Source of the DNA: an uncultured Tenacibaculum sp.
Lineage (GTDB): Bacteria > Bacteroidota > Bacteroidia > Flavobacteriales > Flavobacteriaceae
DNA: 64,000 nt
Reading direction: 5' to 3'
Assembly: GCA_947498055.1 (NCBI GenBank)
Contig: CANMJA010000001.1
Span: 62,001-126,000, forward strand
Below are positions 1-9,231 of the stretch, in pieces (position 1 is the first letter of the stretch; each line of letters opens with the position of its first letter). Under the pieces are notes generated by a model, which worked only from the letters and a program-made list of their open reading frames with translations, had not been told where the DNA came from and searched no databases. The position numbers and the translations under genes were made by a program.

Positions 1-146
1 CTAAAATGCCTGCTGTGTTAACGGAAAGTTTTTTTATGGACAACCTTGAAGAGTTTAGATCTATTTTAAACACAAAAGAGGGACGACAAAAAATTATTAA
101 TTATCATGTAAAAGCTATAATAAGGATTCAAAAAGAACTTTTCTAA
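1..146 (+). CDS. N-acetylmuramoyl-L-alanine amidase, C-terminal end (partial)
   Basis: The frame is open from the window edge to a TAA at 144-146 and encodes about 47 residues. The stretch reading PAVLTESFFMDN followed by EEGR-like KEGRQKI matches the end of amidase_3-type cell-wall amidases, where the Glu after the VLT is a zinc-site/catalytic residue. Such enzymes cut the amide bond between MurNAc and L-Ala in peptidoglycan. The start and most of the catalytic domain lie outside the window, so the overall architecture cannot be judged. Family assignment rests on this one motif. Confidence 0.75.
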   Translation, partial: KMPAVLTESFFMDNLEEFRSILNTKEGRQKIINYHVKAIIRIQKELF

Positions 147-210
147 ACTGCATACACTATTCGAGTAATCTTTATTAACTATCATTATAATGGTAATACG
201 ATAAAAAACA

Positions 211-244
211 AAAACTTCGAGATTAAAATCTCGAAGTTTTTTTT
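211..244. terminator. Bidirectional intrinsic terminator
   Basis: A 13-bp stem (211-223 paired with 228-240) closes on a four-base loop and is followed on the + strand by a run of T. It can end the amidase transcript on + and the tRNA-Gln transcript on -, since both run into it. Confidence 0.8.
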
Positions 245-245
245 G

Positions 246-316
246 TTGGCCTACAAGGACTCGAACCTTGAATATCGGTACCAAAAACCGGTGTGTTACC
301 ATTACACCATAGGCCA
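246..316 (-). tRNA. tRNA-Gln (anticodon TTG)
   Basis: The reverse strand folds as a 71-nt tRNA. The 7-bp acceptor stem pairs TGGCCTA with TAGGCCA, the T-arm carries GGTTCGAGTCC, and the anticodon loop TTTTGGT puts TTG at positions 34-36, which decodes CAA. The discriminator base is A. CCA is not encoded and must be added by nucleotidyltransferase. The first anticodon-stem pair appears mismatched; the rest of the stem pairs. Confidence 0.95.
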
Positions 317-517
317 ATAGCTCTATTGCGGGTGCAAATTTAGAACTTTTTTACATACATCCAAAACTTTTTTTCGTTTTTTTTATTTTAACAAAACTTT
401 ACCTAACCTAATCAGTGTATATTTTAACTTTGTGAATAGAAATAAACATTATTTTACATAACCTTTTTTGCTTAAAATATTTAGTACATTCGCATTGATT
501 TTTTGGACATAACTATT

Positions 518-3500
518 ATGAAAGACTTTAGCTACAAAAAGTGGAATATTATTCTTGGATGGTTTTCATTCACCGTTGCTCTTATTACTTATACTTTAAC
601 TCTAGAACCAACCGTAAGCTTTTGGGATTGTGGAGAATACATTTCTACAGCAGTTAATTTAGAAGTAGGGCATCCTCCTGGCGCACCTCTTTTTCAAATG
701 CTAGGAGCTTTCTTTGCTATGTTTACTAATGATCCCAGTCAATGGGCTAAAATGGTAAACTTTATGTCTGGTCTTGCTAGTGCTTTTACTATTTTATTCA
801 TGTTTTGGACTATTACTGATCTAGCTAAAAGAGTAATTTTAAAAGAAAGATCTTTAGACATAGGAGAAAAAATTGCTATATTAGGCAGTGGTTTAGTTGG
901 CTCTTTAGCTTATACGTTTTCTGATAGTTTTTGGTTTAGCGCTGTAGAAGGGGAAGTATATGCTATGTCTTCTTTTTTAATGGCTTTATTATTTTGGCTT
1001 GGTTTACGTTGGGAAAACGAAATGTTCGAATCTAGAGGTAATAAATGGTTATTACTAATTAGCTTTGTTGTTGGTTTATCTTTTGGTGTTCACATATTAT
1101 CTTTATTAGTAATTCCAGCTATTGTAATGCTATATTACTTTAAGAATTACCAAGAAAAAACCATTAAAACAACTGCTATTGCTACTGTTGTTTCTGTTTT
1201 AGTACTTGCTTTTGTTTTTAAATTTTTATTTCCTTTTACATTAAAGTTTTTTAGTGTTTCAGAGTTGTTCTTTATCAATTCTATTGGTTTACCTTATAAT
1301 TCTGGATCTATTATTGCAGGACTTATTTTAATTGCTCTTTTCTTTTTTGGTTTAAAATACACTAGAAAAAAACAATTAATTATTGCTAATACTGCTATAC
1401 TATCTGTTTTATTTATAATGTTAGGGTTTTCTTGTTGGCTAATGTTACCTATTAGAGCCAATGCAGATACTATTGTAAACGAGAACAATCCATCAAGTGC
1501 TAGAGAATTATTGGCTTATTACAATCGTGAACAATATGGAGACGCTAATGTATTTTACGATAACTACTATTCTTTTGCTTTTAAACGTGAACAAAAAACT
1601 ACAAGAAACTCTGATGGAGAATTGGTTAATGTATATAAAGATGATAAGCCTAAATATGAGAAAATTAATGGGAAATATGAAATTGTAAATCAATACAAAA
1701 ACGTAATTCCTGAATGGTCTGATAAACATAAAGGTTTTATTCCTAGAATGGTAGATCCTGGAGCAGAACAATATTATAAACAAATAGCAGGCATTCCTTT
1801 AAAAAGTAAAAAAAGACCTTCTTTTATTGAAAACACACGGTTTATGATTAGCTATCAATTTGGCTATATGTATGGGCGTTATTTTATGTGGAATTTTGTG
1901 GGTCGTCAAAACGATGTACAAGGTCATTTAGACAACAATGGAAATTGGCTAAGCGGTGTTAAAGCTATAGATGAGATTTTTTTAGGATCACAAGAAAAAT
2001 TACCTGATGATGTTAAAAATAACAAAGGAAGAAACACCTACTTCTTCTTACCTTTAATATTAGGTATTATAGGTTTGTTATACCATTTAAATAAAGACAA
2101 AAACAATTGGTATATACTTGCTTTATTTTTTGCGTTTACTGGTTTTGCGATTATATTTTATACCAACCCTAAACCTTTTGAACCTAGAGAACGTGATTAT
2201 GCTGTAGTTGGCTCTTTTTATGTATTTGCCATATGGATTGGGTTTGGTGTTTTAGCTATCTATGAATCCTTAAAGAAATACGCTAAAAAGTCAGCAATAG
2301 CAATCGCTGTATCTGTAATCTCTTTATTAGCTGTTCCAACTTTAATGGGATTCCAAAATTGGGACGATCATGATAGAGGAGATCGATATATTGCACAGTT
2401 AAACGCACAAACCTATTTAGAAAGTTGCGACCCTAATGCTATTATTTTTACGATTGGTGATAACGATACTTTTCCTCTTTGGTATATGCAACAAATAGAA
2501 GGTGTAAGAAGAGATATAAAAATAATTAATACCAGTTTATTTGCTACCGATTGGTATATTGATCAAATGAAAAAGAAAACGTATGATGCAGATCCTATAC
2601 CTTCAAAATTAAAACACCATCAATACAAATATGGAACCTTAGATATTGCTTATTATATGCCGCATCCTAAATTAAAAGATTCTGTTTTACCTTTAGACAC
2701 TTTTATGAAATGGATTGCTACAAATAATGAGGGGACTTATATTGAAACTGGAAGTGGATTAAACGAAAAAATTTATCCTACTAAAAACATCCGAATTCCT
2801 GTAAACAAAGAAAATGTTTTAAAATATGGGATTGTTGCTCCTAAAGATGCAGATAAAATAGTAGACTATATAGACATTCAAATCGGAGATGGTATTACCA
2901 AAAATCGAATTTTAATGCTCGATATTTTAAATAATTTTGATTGGAAACGACCTATCTATTTTACAGGTGGAGCTAATGCAGATGAAGAGTATATTTGGAT
3001 GAAAGATTATCTACAATTAGACGGTATGTCTTTTAAACTAGTTCCTATAAGAACACCTATTGCAGGAAAATCTATGTTTGATATGGGTAGAATTGATCCT
3101 GAAAAAATGCTTAAAAATGTAAAAAAATGGGATTGGAAGACAATTAACAATGGTGAAATTTATTTAGACGAACAATCAAAACGAAACGCTATATCTTTAA
3201 GAAACAACCTTATGCGATTATCAGAGGAGTTTTTAACTAAAGGAGATACAGCAACAGCTAAAGAAGTTTTAGATTTATCGTTACATAAAATGCCTATTAA
3301 AGATTTTGATCACTATAGTATTTCTTTAGGATATCCTGAATTATATTATAAAATAGGAGATATAGATAAAGCTCGTCAAACAGCGGAAACTCTAATCACC
3401 ATTTTTAAACAACAAATTGAACATTTTAGCACTTATGATGATATAGAGTATATTTCTGATGATTTAGAAACAACTGCATTCATGTATCAAAATATCTTAG

Positions 3501-3712
3501 CACAAATAAGACAATTCGATGATAAAGAGTATAGTAAAAAATCCGATAACCAATTCGACAAAACCCTTTCTCTTTTAAATCATTTAATCGAAATGCCTGA
3601 TCGTATGGAAAATGAGGCGGAAATGCAAATGTTAGATTCTATAGAAACTTCTAATAAGAAAGCTTTTTTTGATTCTATTGAATCTGTTTTAGATTCTACA
3701 AAAAAACCGTAA
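518..3712 (+). CDS. DUF2723 family multi-pass membrane glycosyltransferase (TMEM260-like)
   Basis: This protein of about 1064 residues starts with hydrophobic helices and carries the DUF2723 hallmark TLEPTVSFWDCGEYISTA near the N-terminus (acidic pair after the first membrane helix), followed by GHPPGAPLFQ. About a dozen membrane segments fill the first 600 residues; the C-terminal 450 residues are soluble and end in helical, TPR-like sequence. The family belongs to the GT-C fold, related to protein O-mannosyltransferases, and is very common in Bacteroidota; the acceptor is unknown. A frame-compatible TTG lies 15 bases upstream (503), but ATG at 518 gives the usual N-terminus MKDFSYKKWN. It stands alone, closed by its own terminator. 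Confidence 0.88.
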   Translation: MKDFSYKKWNIILGWFSFTVALITYTLTLEPTVSFWDCGEYISTAVNLEVGHPPGAPLFQMLGAFFAMFTNDPSQWAKMVNFMSGLASAFTILFMFWTITDLAKRVILKERSLDIGEKIAILGSGLVGSLAYTFSDSFWFSAVEGEVYAMSSFLMALLFWLGLRWENEMFESRGNKWLLLISFVVGLSFGVHILSLLVIPAIVMLYYFKNYQEKTIKTTAIATVVSVLVLAFVFKFLFPFTLKFFSVSELFFINSIGLPYNSGSIIAGLILIALFFFGLKYTRKKQLIIANTAILSVLFIMLGFSCWLMLPIRANADTIVNENNPSSARELLAYYNREQYGDANVFYDNYYSFAFKREQKTTRNSDGELVNVYKDDKPKYEKINGKYEIVNQYKNVIPEWSDKHKGFIPRMVDPGAEQYYKQIAGIPLKSKKRPSFIENTRFMISYQFGYMYGRYFMWNFVGRQNDVQGHLDNNGNWLSGVKAIDEIFLGSQEKLPDDVKNNKGRNTYFFLPLILGIIGLLYHLNKDKNNWYILALFFAFTGFAIIFYTNPKPFEPRERDYAVVGSFYVFAIWIGFGVLAIYESLKKYAKKSAIAIAVSVISLLAVPTLMGFQNWDDHDRGDRYIAQLNAQTYLESCDPNAIIFTIGDNDTFPLWYMQQIEGVRRDIKIINTSLFATDWYIDQMKKKTYDADPIPSKLKHHQYKYGTLDIAYYMPHPKLKDSVLPLDTFMKWIATNNEGTYIETGSGLNEKIYPTKNIRIPVNKENVLKYGIVAPKDADKIVDYIDIQIGDGITKNRILMLDILNNFDWKRPIYFTGGANADEEYIWMKDYLQLDGMSFKLVPIRTPIAGKSMFDMGRIDPEKMLKNVKKWDWKTINNGEIYLDEQSKRNAISLRNNLMRLSEEFLTKGDTATAKEVLDLSLHKMPIKDFDHYSISLGYPELYYKIGDIDKARQTAETLITIFKQQIEHFSTYDDIEYISDDLETTAFMYQNILAQIRQFDDKEYSKKSDNQFDKTLSLLNHLIEMPDRMENEAEMQMLDSIETSNKKAFFDSIESVLDSTKKP

Positions 3713-3736
3713 ATCATACCACATAAATAACCATAT

Positions 3737-3772
3737 AAAAGCGATTAAAAGTAATTTTAGTCGCTTTTTTTT
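3737..3772 (+). terminator. Intrinsic terminator after DUF2723 gene
   Basis: A 14-bp stem (3737-3750 with 3755-3768, one G-U pair) and a GTAA loop are followed by T residues. It separates the DUF2723 gene from the LodA-like operon. Confidence 0.85.
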
Positions 3773-3893
3773 ACGCTCATGCTATAAAAACCAACTCTTA
3801 TGTATTTATAAAATATTTCCTTTTTATTTATCTGTAATTTTATATAGAAAGTATGAAAATAGCACACTATATATAATCAAAAATTAAATAAAA

Positions 3894-6320
3894 ATGAAAT
3901 TACGTATTTATCCCTCAATAGGTATAGCAAGACTTGGAAACGGCCCTGCTAAAAAAGATGATGTTGTATTTACTCCAGAAATTCCTTGGGAAAATTTATA
4001 TGATGAAAATTTAGAATTTTACACAAAAAATGGAGCTTTAAAAAAACAGGCACAACGATTTTACATTTATGAATGTGATGAAAATGGTATTCCTATTAAA
4101 AAATTAGATCCTAGCACCTGTAATATAGAATGGACAGTGGAAGTTGCTAATAAAAAACCATTTTGGTACGATTTTAACAATAGTTTAGACTTATCTCTTC
4201 AAACAAAAAACCAAAACTTAAGTCCGAATTTTCATAAAAATGAGATTGCTCCAGGAATAAGTACTTCTAGAAGAAATCCAAATGTACTAAACCAAACATT
4301 AATTAACTCTGGAGACACTAATTATAGAAAGGAATTAGTAAATAGCCCAAAAGCCGTAAGCGTAAGTAATTCTCATAAAAATAAAATGATAGGCGGGCAA
4401 TTTCCTTTTCCTTTAGAAAACGAAACAGATAGTAAAATTGCTTCTGCAATAAAAACCACCTCTAAACGTGTAAATTTAGGAGCTATAGAATATGATGAAG
4501 GTACTTTAATTTTTTATCCTGGTGATGGAATCTCTGCTGCTTTAAACCCATCAGATCTAAATACAGATTTTGCTGACAATTCAAATTGGTACGATGATAT
4601 TTGTGATGGTCGTGTTACCGCTAGAGTAACTATTGGAGAGACAATTTACGAGTTAAACAATGCAGAATCTGCTGCTTGGATTGCCACAGCTCCTCCAGAT
4701 TATGCTCCTCAAATTCAACCATTAGCTACCATGTATGATCTTGTTAGTGGTATACACATAGATAATTATGAAACAGATTTCAGTTCTATATTTCCTGTTT
4801 TTTATAGATTATATAGAATGCAATGGGTCAATTTAAGTGATTTTTTATCTCCTTCTTTTAGAGAAACTATCGATCAAATTATCGAAAAGGGAGAATTTAA
4901 ATTGTTATTTAACAATTCTAACGAAGCAAAACCTCTACGAGAAAAAATATTTAATTTATTTAGAGATCCATTATACAATTATAATAACGAACCTATTATA
5001 CCTAGCAAAAGTATTACTGATATTACCAATATAGGAAGTGGTACAGAAGATATTAAATATCCTTTTTACCCCGGAGATGGAATAAATTATCCTGGTAGTC
5101 CCGCTCAATGGTTTGCTATTCCTCCAATATTATATGAAGAATTAAAAAAATGGCGAGATGGAAACTTTAAACCCTTAGAAAAGGACTTTAAAGATATGGA
5201 AGATATTGGTAAATATTATAGAGAACAGTATTTAGAAGCTGCTAAAGACACTTCTAAAAGTGCTTTATTAATGACAAAAGCTGTACTCGAAACCTTATAT
5301 GGAGGTGGTTTTCATCCTGGTGTGGAACTAACCTGGCCTATGAGACATAAAGAAATGTATAAAGAAAATACTTTAGTATATCCTGAAGTTACAAATAACA
5401 ATTCTCTTTTTGGTCTTAGAGAGATTAGAATTAATACTGCTTCAAAAAAAGAGCAAACTGAAATTTTTTATAATGATTTTGGGTTTCAAATGAACTCAGA
5501 TGATGTACGAGATTCTATACAACCAGGTAATCCTAAAAATTGGTTATGGAAAAACACCCCTGGTGATTTAACAAAATGGATGGGGATTCCTTGGCAATCT
5601 GATGCTGGAAGTTGCCAGAAAGTATTTTTAGATAGTCAATACCCAATTCCTGCTTGGTGGGCTGCTAATTTACCTGTTGATGTACTTACTGAAGAAAGCT
5701 TAGTAGCAATGAGAAATACTAAATTAGTTCCTAATACAATTGAGTATTTATACGCTAATAGATCTCCTTGGTTAATGACAACCGACACAGGTTATGTAGG
5801 GTATCATGCAGAAGGTGGATATTTAAATGGATTAATAAACATGGTTTATAAATGGAAAAATATAGGAGTTGTAGCGGCAAGAAAAGCACATGTAGATGGT
5901 ATTCCTGAAACTGTTTATGTAGCATCTGAAAGTAAAAATGTAAAAAACAAAACTACCGTATTTTTAGGAAAGGCATACCCTAATAAAAAAGTAACATTAC
6001 CACCTCCTAATATCTTTTATTCTAATACTAGAGAAATGATTTGGATTCCTTTAGGTAAAGAAGCATATTTATCTTCAAACTCGGAAGGAACAGGTGAAGT
6101 GTATGTAGATGATGTTTTAGAATTACAAATAAATGGGAAAACTATTTTAAATATTGACTTTAGTGATGGTTGTAGTGGAAAAATTACACCAACAAGTCCT
6201 ATTAATATTACCAGTTTTTTAGAAGCATACAGTAATTCTTTTGTAAATATAGAAATCAATTATATAGACAATTGTGGCGGAGCAGAATCTTCGTCTGAAT
6301 TTTACTTAATATTTAAATAA
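3894..6320 (+). CDS. LodA/GoxA-like quinoprotein amino-acid oxidase
   Basis: The 808-residue protein opens with KLRIYPSIGIARLGNG, a typical N-terminus of the LodA/GoxA family (lysine epsilon-oxidase, glycine oxidase). These enzymes use a cysteine tryptophylquinone (CTQ) made from their own Cys and Trp and release ammonia and H2O2. The conserved core is visible: GGGFHPGVELTWPMRH (about 470-485), then Cys574 in SDAGSCQ, and Trp654 in NMVYKW. I infer Cys574 and Trp654 as the CTQ pair; this is not proven. No classical signal peptide is seen. The next gene encodes the LodB-like flavoprotein needed to build the cofactor. It is somewhat longer than LodA (about 726). Substrate cannot be read from sequence. 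Confidence 0.87.
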   Translation: MKLRIYPSIGIARLGNGPAKKDDVVFTPEIPWENLYDENLEFYTKNGALKKQAQRFYIYECDENGIPIKKLDPSTCNIEWTVEVANKKPFWYDFNNSLDLSLQTKNQNLSPNFHKNEIAPGISTSRRNPNVLNQTLINSGDTNYRKELVNSPKAVSVSNSHKNKMIGGQFPFPLENETDSKIASAIKTTSKRVNLGAIEYDEGTLIFYPGDGISAALNPSDLNTDFADNSNWYDDICDGRVTARVTIGETIYELNNAESAAWIATAPPDYAPQIQPLATMYDLVSGIHIDNYETDFSSIFPVFYRLYRMQWVNLSDFLSPSFRETIDQIIEKGEFKLLFNNSNEAKPLREKIFNLFRDPLYNYNNEPIIPSKSITDITNIGSGTEDIKYPFYPGDGINYPGSPAQWFAIPPILYEELKKWRDGNFKPLEKDFKDMEDIGKYYREQYLEAAKDTSKSALLMTKAVLETLYGGGFHPGVELTWPMRHKEMYKENTLVYPEVTNNNSLFGLREIRINTASKKEQTEIFYNDFGFQMNSDDVRDSIQPGNPKNWLWKNTPGDLTKWMGIPWQSDAGSCQKVFLDSQYPIPAWWAANLPVDVLTEESLVAMRNTKLVPNTIEYLYANRSPWLMTTDTGYVGYHAEGGYLNGLINMVYKWKNIGVVAARKAHVDGIPETVYVASESKNVKNKTTVFLGKAYPNKKVTLPPPNIFYSNTREMIWIPLGKEAYLSSNSEGTGEVYVDDVLELQINGKTILNIDFSDGCSGKITPTSPINITSFLEAYSNSFVNIEINYIDNCGGAESSSEFYLIFK

Positions 6321-6324
6321 TTAT

Positions 6325-6385
6325 AATTCCTGAGATTCTTATGAAAACAGACGTATTAATAATAGGCAAAGGAATCTCAGGAATT
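6325..6385 (+). promoter_or_regulatory. Inverted repeat enclosing the start of the lodB-like gene
   Basis: AATTCCTGAGATTC (6325-6338) and its exact reverse complement (6372-6385) form a 14-bp perfect stem that extends to 16 pairs with one G-U. The ATG at 6341 is the first base of the 29-nt loop. In mRNA this would place the ribosome binding region inside a stem. Because the right arm is also coding (GISGI of the FAD fold), chance is possible but a perfect 14-mer is unlikely. A role in limiting translation of the maturase is inference. Confidence 0.5.
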
Positions 6386-7384
6386 CTTTTAAGTGTTTTA
6401 CTCAAACAAAAAGGAATAAATTCAATTATATTAGATAAAGGGCATAAAAACGCACTTCCTTTATCTGAAACAATTCCTCCTTCTACTCTAACATTACTCA
6501 ATCAATTGGGCTTGTTAGCTATTTTTGAAGAAACTTCTTCAAAAACTTATGGCTATCAATCTAAATGGAATAGTGAAACAATTTTAGATCAAAACTTCTT
6601 TAATAATAGTACTTATAAATATGGTCTTAAATTAAACAAGCAATTATTATTAAAGCAACTAGAAACACTAATTACCAAAAATATTATTACATACGATGTA
6701 ATTAAGGATATTAATTTAAACCAAAAAACACCATTACTTACTATAAAAGATAAAACAAAAAACGATACCATTGAAAGCAATATTATAATTGATGCCACGG
6801 GTAGAAATAGAATATTACTTAAGCAGATAGGAATTCCATCTATAGATTATGACGATACTTTTGCTTTTATTTGTTACGTACCAAAAAATGAACAGTATGT
6901 AAAATATGGTTTCTTTACTGAGACTTTTGATAATGGTTGGGGTACTGTTTCTAATTTAAATGAAACTACTAGAATAATAACATTATATGTATCTAAATCT
7001 AATATGCATTCTAACTCTTTTAAATTATATAAAAATTGGCACCAAATGCTTTCTAACACACAAATTTTAAAAAAATGTTTACCAAATGAAGGATTTTTTA
7101 AAGTAATGGGTAAAAAAGCAAACTCCTCAAAACCTTTGCATATTGCTGGTAAAAACTGGCTTGCAATTGGAGATGCTGCAATAGCTTTTGATCCTGTATC
7201 TTCTCATGGAATCTCAAATGCTATATTTTGCTGTAAGAAAGCTAGTGAAATTATTGAAAAATATATTAGAGAGGAAAGTAGTATTAATTTAAAAGAACAC
7301 TACGAAGATGTTTTGTCTATGATATTTAAAGAATATTTATTTCAAAAAGAAAAATTATATAATAAACAAACTATTATGTATTAG
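6341..7384 (+). CDS. LodB-like FAD-dependent CTQ maturation protein
   Basis: The 347-residue protein has an N-terminal Rossmann FAD motif (VLIIGKGISGILLSVLL, residues 4-20), a second FAD-contact segment around IIDATGRNR (about 149-157) and the GDAAIAFDPVSSHGISNA segment (about 277-294) typical of flavin monooxygenases of the tryptophan-halogenase/geranylgeranyl reductase type. LodB proteins hydroxylate or otherwise modify the Trp of LodA during CTQ formation in the cytoplasm. It starts 20 bases after the LodA-like gene and is surely co-transcribed. The pair matches the known lodAB/goxAB gene order. Confidence 0.85.
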   Translation: MKTDVLIIGKGISGILLSVLLKQKGINSIILDKGHKNALPLSETIPPSTLTLLNQLGLLAIFEETSSKTYGYQSKWNSETILDQNFFNNSTYKYGLKLNKQLLLKQLETLITKNIITYDVIKDINLNQKTPLLTIKDKTKNDTIESNIIIDATGRNRILLKQIGIPSIDYDDTFAFICYVPKNEQYVKYGFFTETFDNGWGTVSNLNETTRIITLYVSKSNMHSNSFKLYKNWHQMLSNTQILKKCLPNEGFFKVMGKKANSSKPLHIAGKNWLAIGDAAIAFDPVSSHGISNAIFCCKKASEIIEKYIREESSINLKEHYEDVLSMIFKEYLFQKEKLYNKQTIMY

Positions 7385-7397
7385 AGGAAGACTTTTC

Positions 7398-7691
7398 TTA
7401 TAAATATTGTTTTACCAAACCAATTAAAGTATTAGCATCTTGTTCCCCTGTTTTTCGCCATTTCATTTCTCCATTTTTATAAATCATAAAAGTAGGATTT
7501 CCTTTCACTCTAAGAGCTTCAGCCAAAACTTCGTTTTTTTTAATATCTATTTTGATAACCTTAGCTTTATCTCCTAAAGCTGCTGCAACATTTCGTAATG
7601 TTGCTACACCGTTTTCGTTATCTTCCCAGTCAAAATAAAAATCTATTAATACAGGTTTATTAATATTAATGATTTCTCCAAATTTTGTCAT
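7398..7691 (-). CDS. Thioredoxin-like protein without a CxxC motif
   Basis: This 97-residue protein has the thioredoxin fold pattern: KPVLIDFYFDWEDNENG at the position of the active site, and the cis-Pro loop in GNPTFMIYKNGE. The usual WCGPC is replaced by DWEDNEN, and there is no cysteine anywhere, so it cannot act as a disulfide reductase. A binding or chaperone role is inference. Such cysteine-free thioredoxins are common in flavobacteria next to various genes. It lies 85 bases downstream of the metallophosphoesterase gene on the same strand and converges with the lodB-like gene. Confidence 0.8.
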   Translation of the reverse strand: MTKFGEIININKPVLIDFYFDWEDNENGVATLRNVAAALGDKAKVIKIDIKKNEVLAEALRVKGNPTFMIYKNGEMKWRKTGEQDANTLIGLVKQYL

Positions 7692-7775
7692 TTTACCTTT
7701 TTTTTCCCGTAAAGTGCTTAAAATTACTATTTTTTTATTGAGTAACCATAAACATTGGTTTAAAAAAGCTGAAAA

Positions 7776-8999
7776 TCACCCTTTTTTCAACTTAATTACA
7801 GTAATTTCTGGCCAAATACCTACTCTACCTGGAAATGCATGGTATCCAAAACCTCTATTTACATTAATAAACCTCCCATATTCTTTATACAAGCCTGCCC
7901 ATTGTTTGTATACATATTGAGAAGGACTCCATCTAAAAAAACCTGGTATTTCTATTCCAAATTGGAGTCCATGTGTATGACCACTTAAAGTTAACTGATA
8001 ATTAAAATCATTTTCTTTCACTTTATATTCCCAATGGGTTGGATCATGGCTTAATAAAATTTTAAAATCTTCTTTATTAATTCCTTCTGATGCCTTTTTT
8101 AAATCTCCTGCTTTTTTAAAACTTTTTCCCCAATTTTCAACACCTATTATAGCAATTTTGTCTCCATTTTTTTCTATGTAACGATTTTCATTCAATAATA
8201 ACTCAAAACCTATTTTTGGATGAATCTCTTTAATTGCCTTAAAGTTTGCTATTTTATCTTCTTCCTTTTTCCATGAAGAATAATCTCCATAATCGTGATT
8301 CCCTAAGATAGAATATTTACCATAAGGTGCTTTTAACTCTCTAAAAACGGGAATCCAGTCATCCATTTCATGCGCAAAGTTATTCACAATATCTCCTGTA
8401 AATAAAATGACATCCGATTCTTGCTTGTTTATTAAATCTACTCCATATTTAACTTTCTCATTATTATCAAAACTTCCAGAATGAATATCTGTTATTTGAG
8501 TAATAGTAAACCCATCGAAAGATTCTGGTAAATCTTTAAACGTTAGTTCATATTTTAAAACTTTGAAATTATATCTTCCTTTAAAAATACCATATAAGAC
8601 ACTTGCGAAAGGAATTCCTGCTAAAACTAAAGCAATTTGAGATATAAATTTCTTTCTACCCAATATTGGTTTGGTTGTTTCATTAGAAAAAATAGAAATT
8701 ATTTTTTTACCCCAACGTATTAAATCTTCCCCTAGCATAGTAACCAAAATAAATAACTTAGGTATTAATGCTAATAACAAAAAACCAACTGCCCATTGAA
8801 ATTGTTTTGTTTGCCCTAAACTTCTATCAGAAGAAAGAATTACATAAAAAAAATTTAAATAGGCTACTCCACCCAAAAGAAGCCATACTGATTGTATTAT
8901 TTTATTTTTTGTAACTGTTTTTATTGCTTGAAAAGCATATAACTCAAACAAAAAAACAACACTAAAGATGATAAGTGTAGGAATTACCCAACGAGGCAT
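7776..8999 (-). CDS. Membrane-anchored calcineurin-like metallophosphoesterase
   Basis: The 407-residue protein begins with about three to four hydrophobic helices (residues 1-150), followed by a YkuE/YaeI-type phosphoesterase domain. The metal ligands are in order: DIHSGSFDN, GDIVNN, GNHDYG, SHDP and GHTHG. The active site is predicted to lie on a soluble domain attached to the inner membrane. Related proteins act on phospholipid or UDP-sugar phosphates, but the substrate here is unknown. A TATATTTG box at 9019-9026 (reverse strand) just upstream fits the Bacteroidota promoter consensus. Confidence 0.88.
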   Translation of the reverse strand: MPRWVIPTLIIFSVVFLFELYAFQAIKTVTKNKIIQSVWLLLGGVAYLNFFYVILSSDRSLGQTKQFQWAVGFLLLALIPKLFILVTMLGEDLIRWGKKIISIFSNETTKPILGRKKFISQIALVLAGIPFASVLYGIFKGRYNFKVLKYELTFKDLPESFDGFTITQITDIHSGSFDNNEKVKYGVDLINKQESDVILFTGDIVNNFAHEMDDWIPVFRELKAPYGKYSILGNHDYGDYSSWKKEEDKIANFKAIKEIHPKIGFELLLNENRYIEKNGDKIAIIGVENWGKSFKKAGDLKKASEGINKEDFKILLSHDPTHWEYKVKENDFNYQLTLSGHTHGLQFGIEIPGFFRWSPSQYVYKQWAGLYKEYGRFINVNRGFGYHAFPGRVGIWPEITVIKLKKG

Positions 9000-9231
9000 A
9001 TATTTATTTTTAAGTTCGCAAATATAAGGCGATTCCTTTAAAATTCGATTTCTACTGTTTTACTAGTGTTTCTCTATTCGTAATAAATTTCAAAAAATTG
9101 ATTTACTATTATAATTTTTTGTTTAATTTTTTACTAATTATTCATTTTCTTTAATTAATATTGTTTTGTTTAAAATAAAACATTCTTGTAAAGAAATATT
9201 AAATTAAAATTAATTTTAAATAATCATATAT

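Noticed and set aside
66..317. 83-residue reverse ORF
   Set aside because: It is a shadow over the tRNA-Gln gene and terminator with no protein-like composition.
7669..7920. 83-residue forward ORF overlapping the Trx-like and phosphoesterase genes
   Set aside because: Antisense shadow; both underlying genes have clear family motifs.
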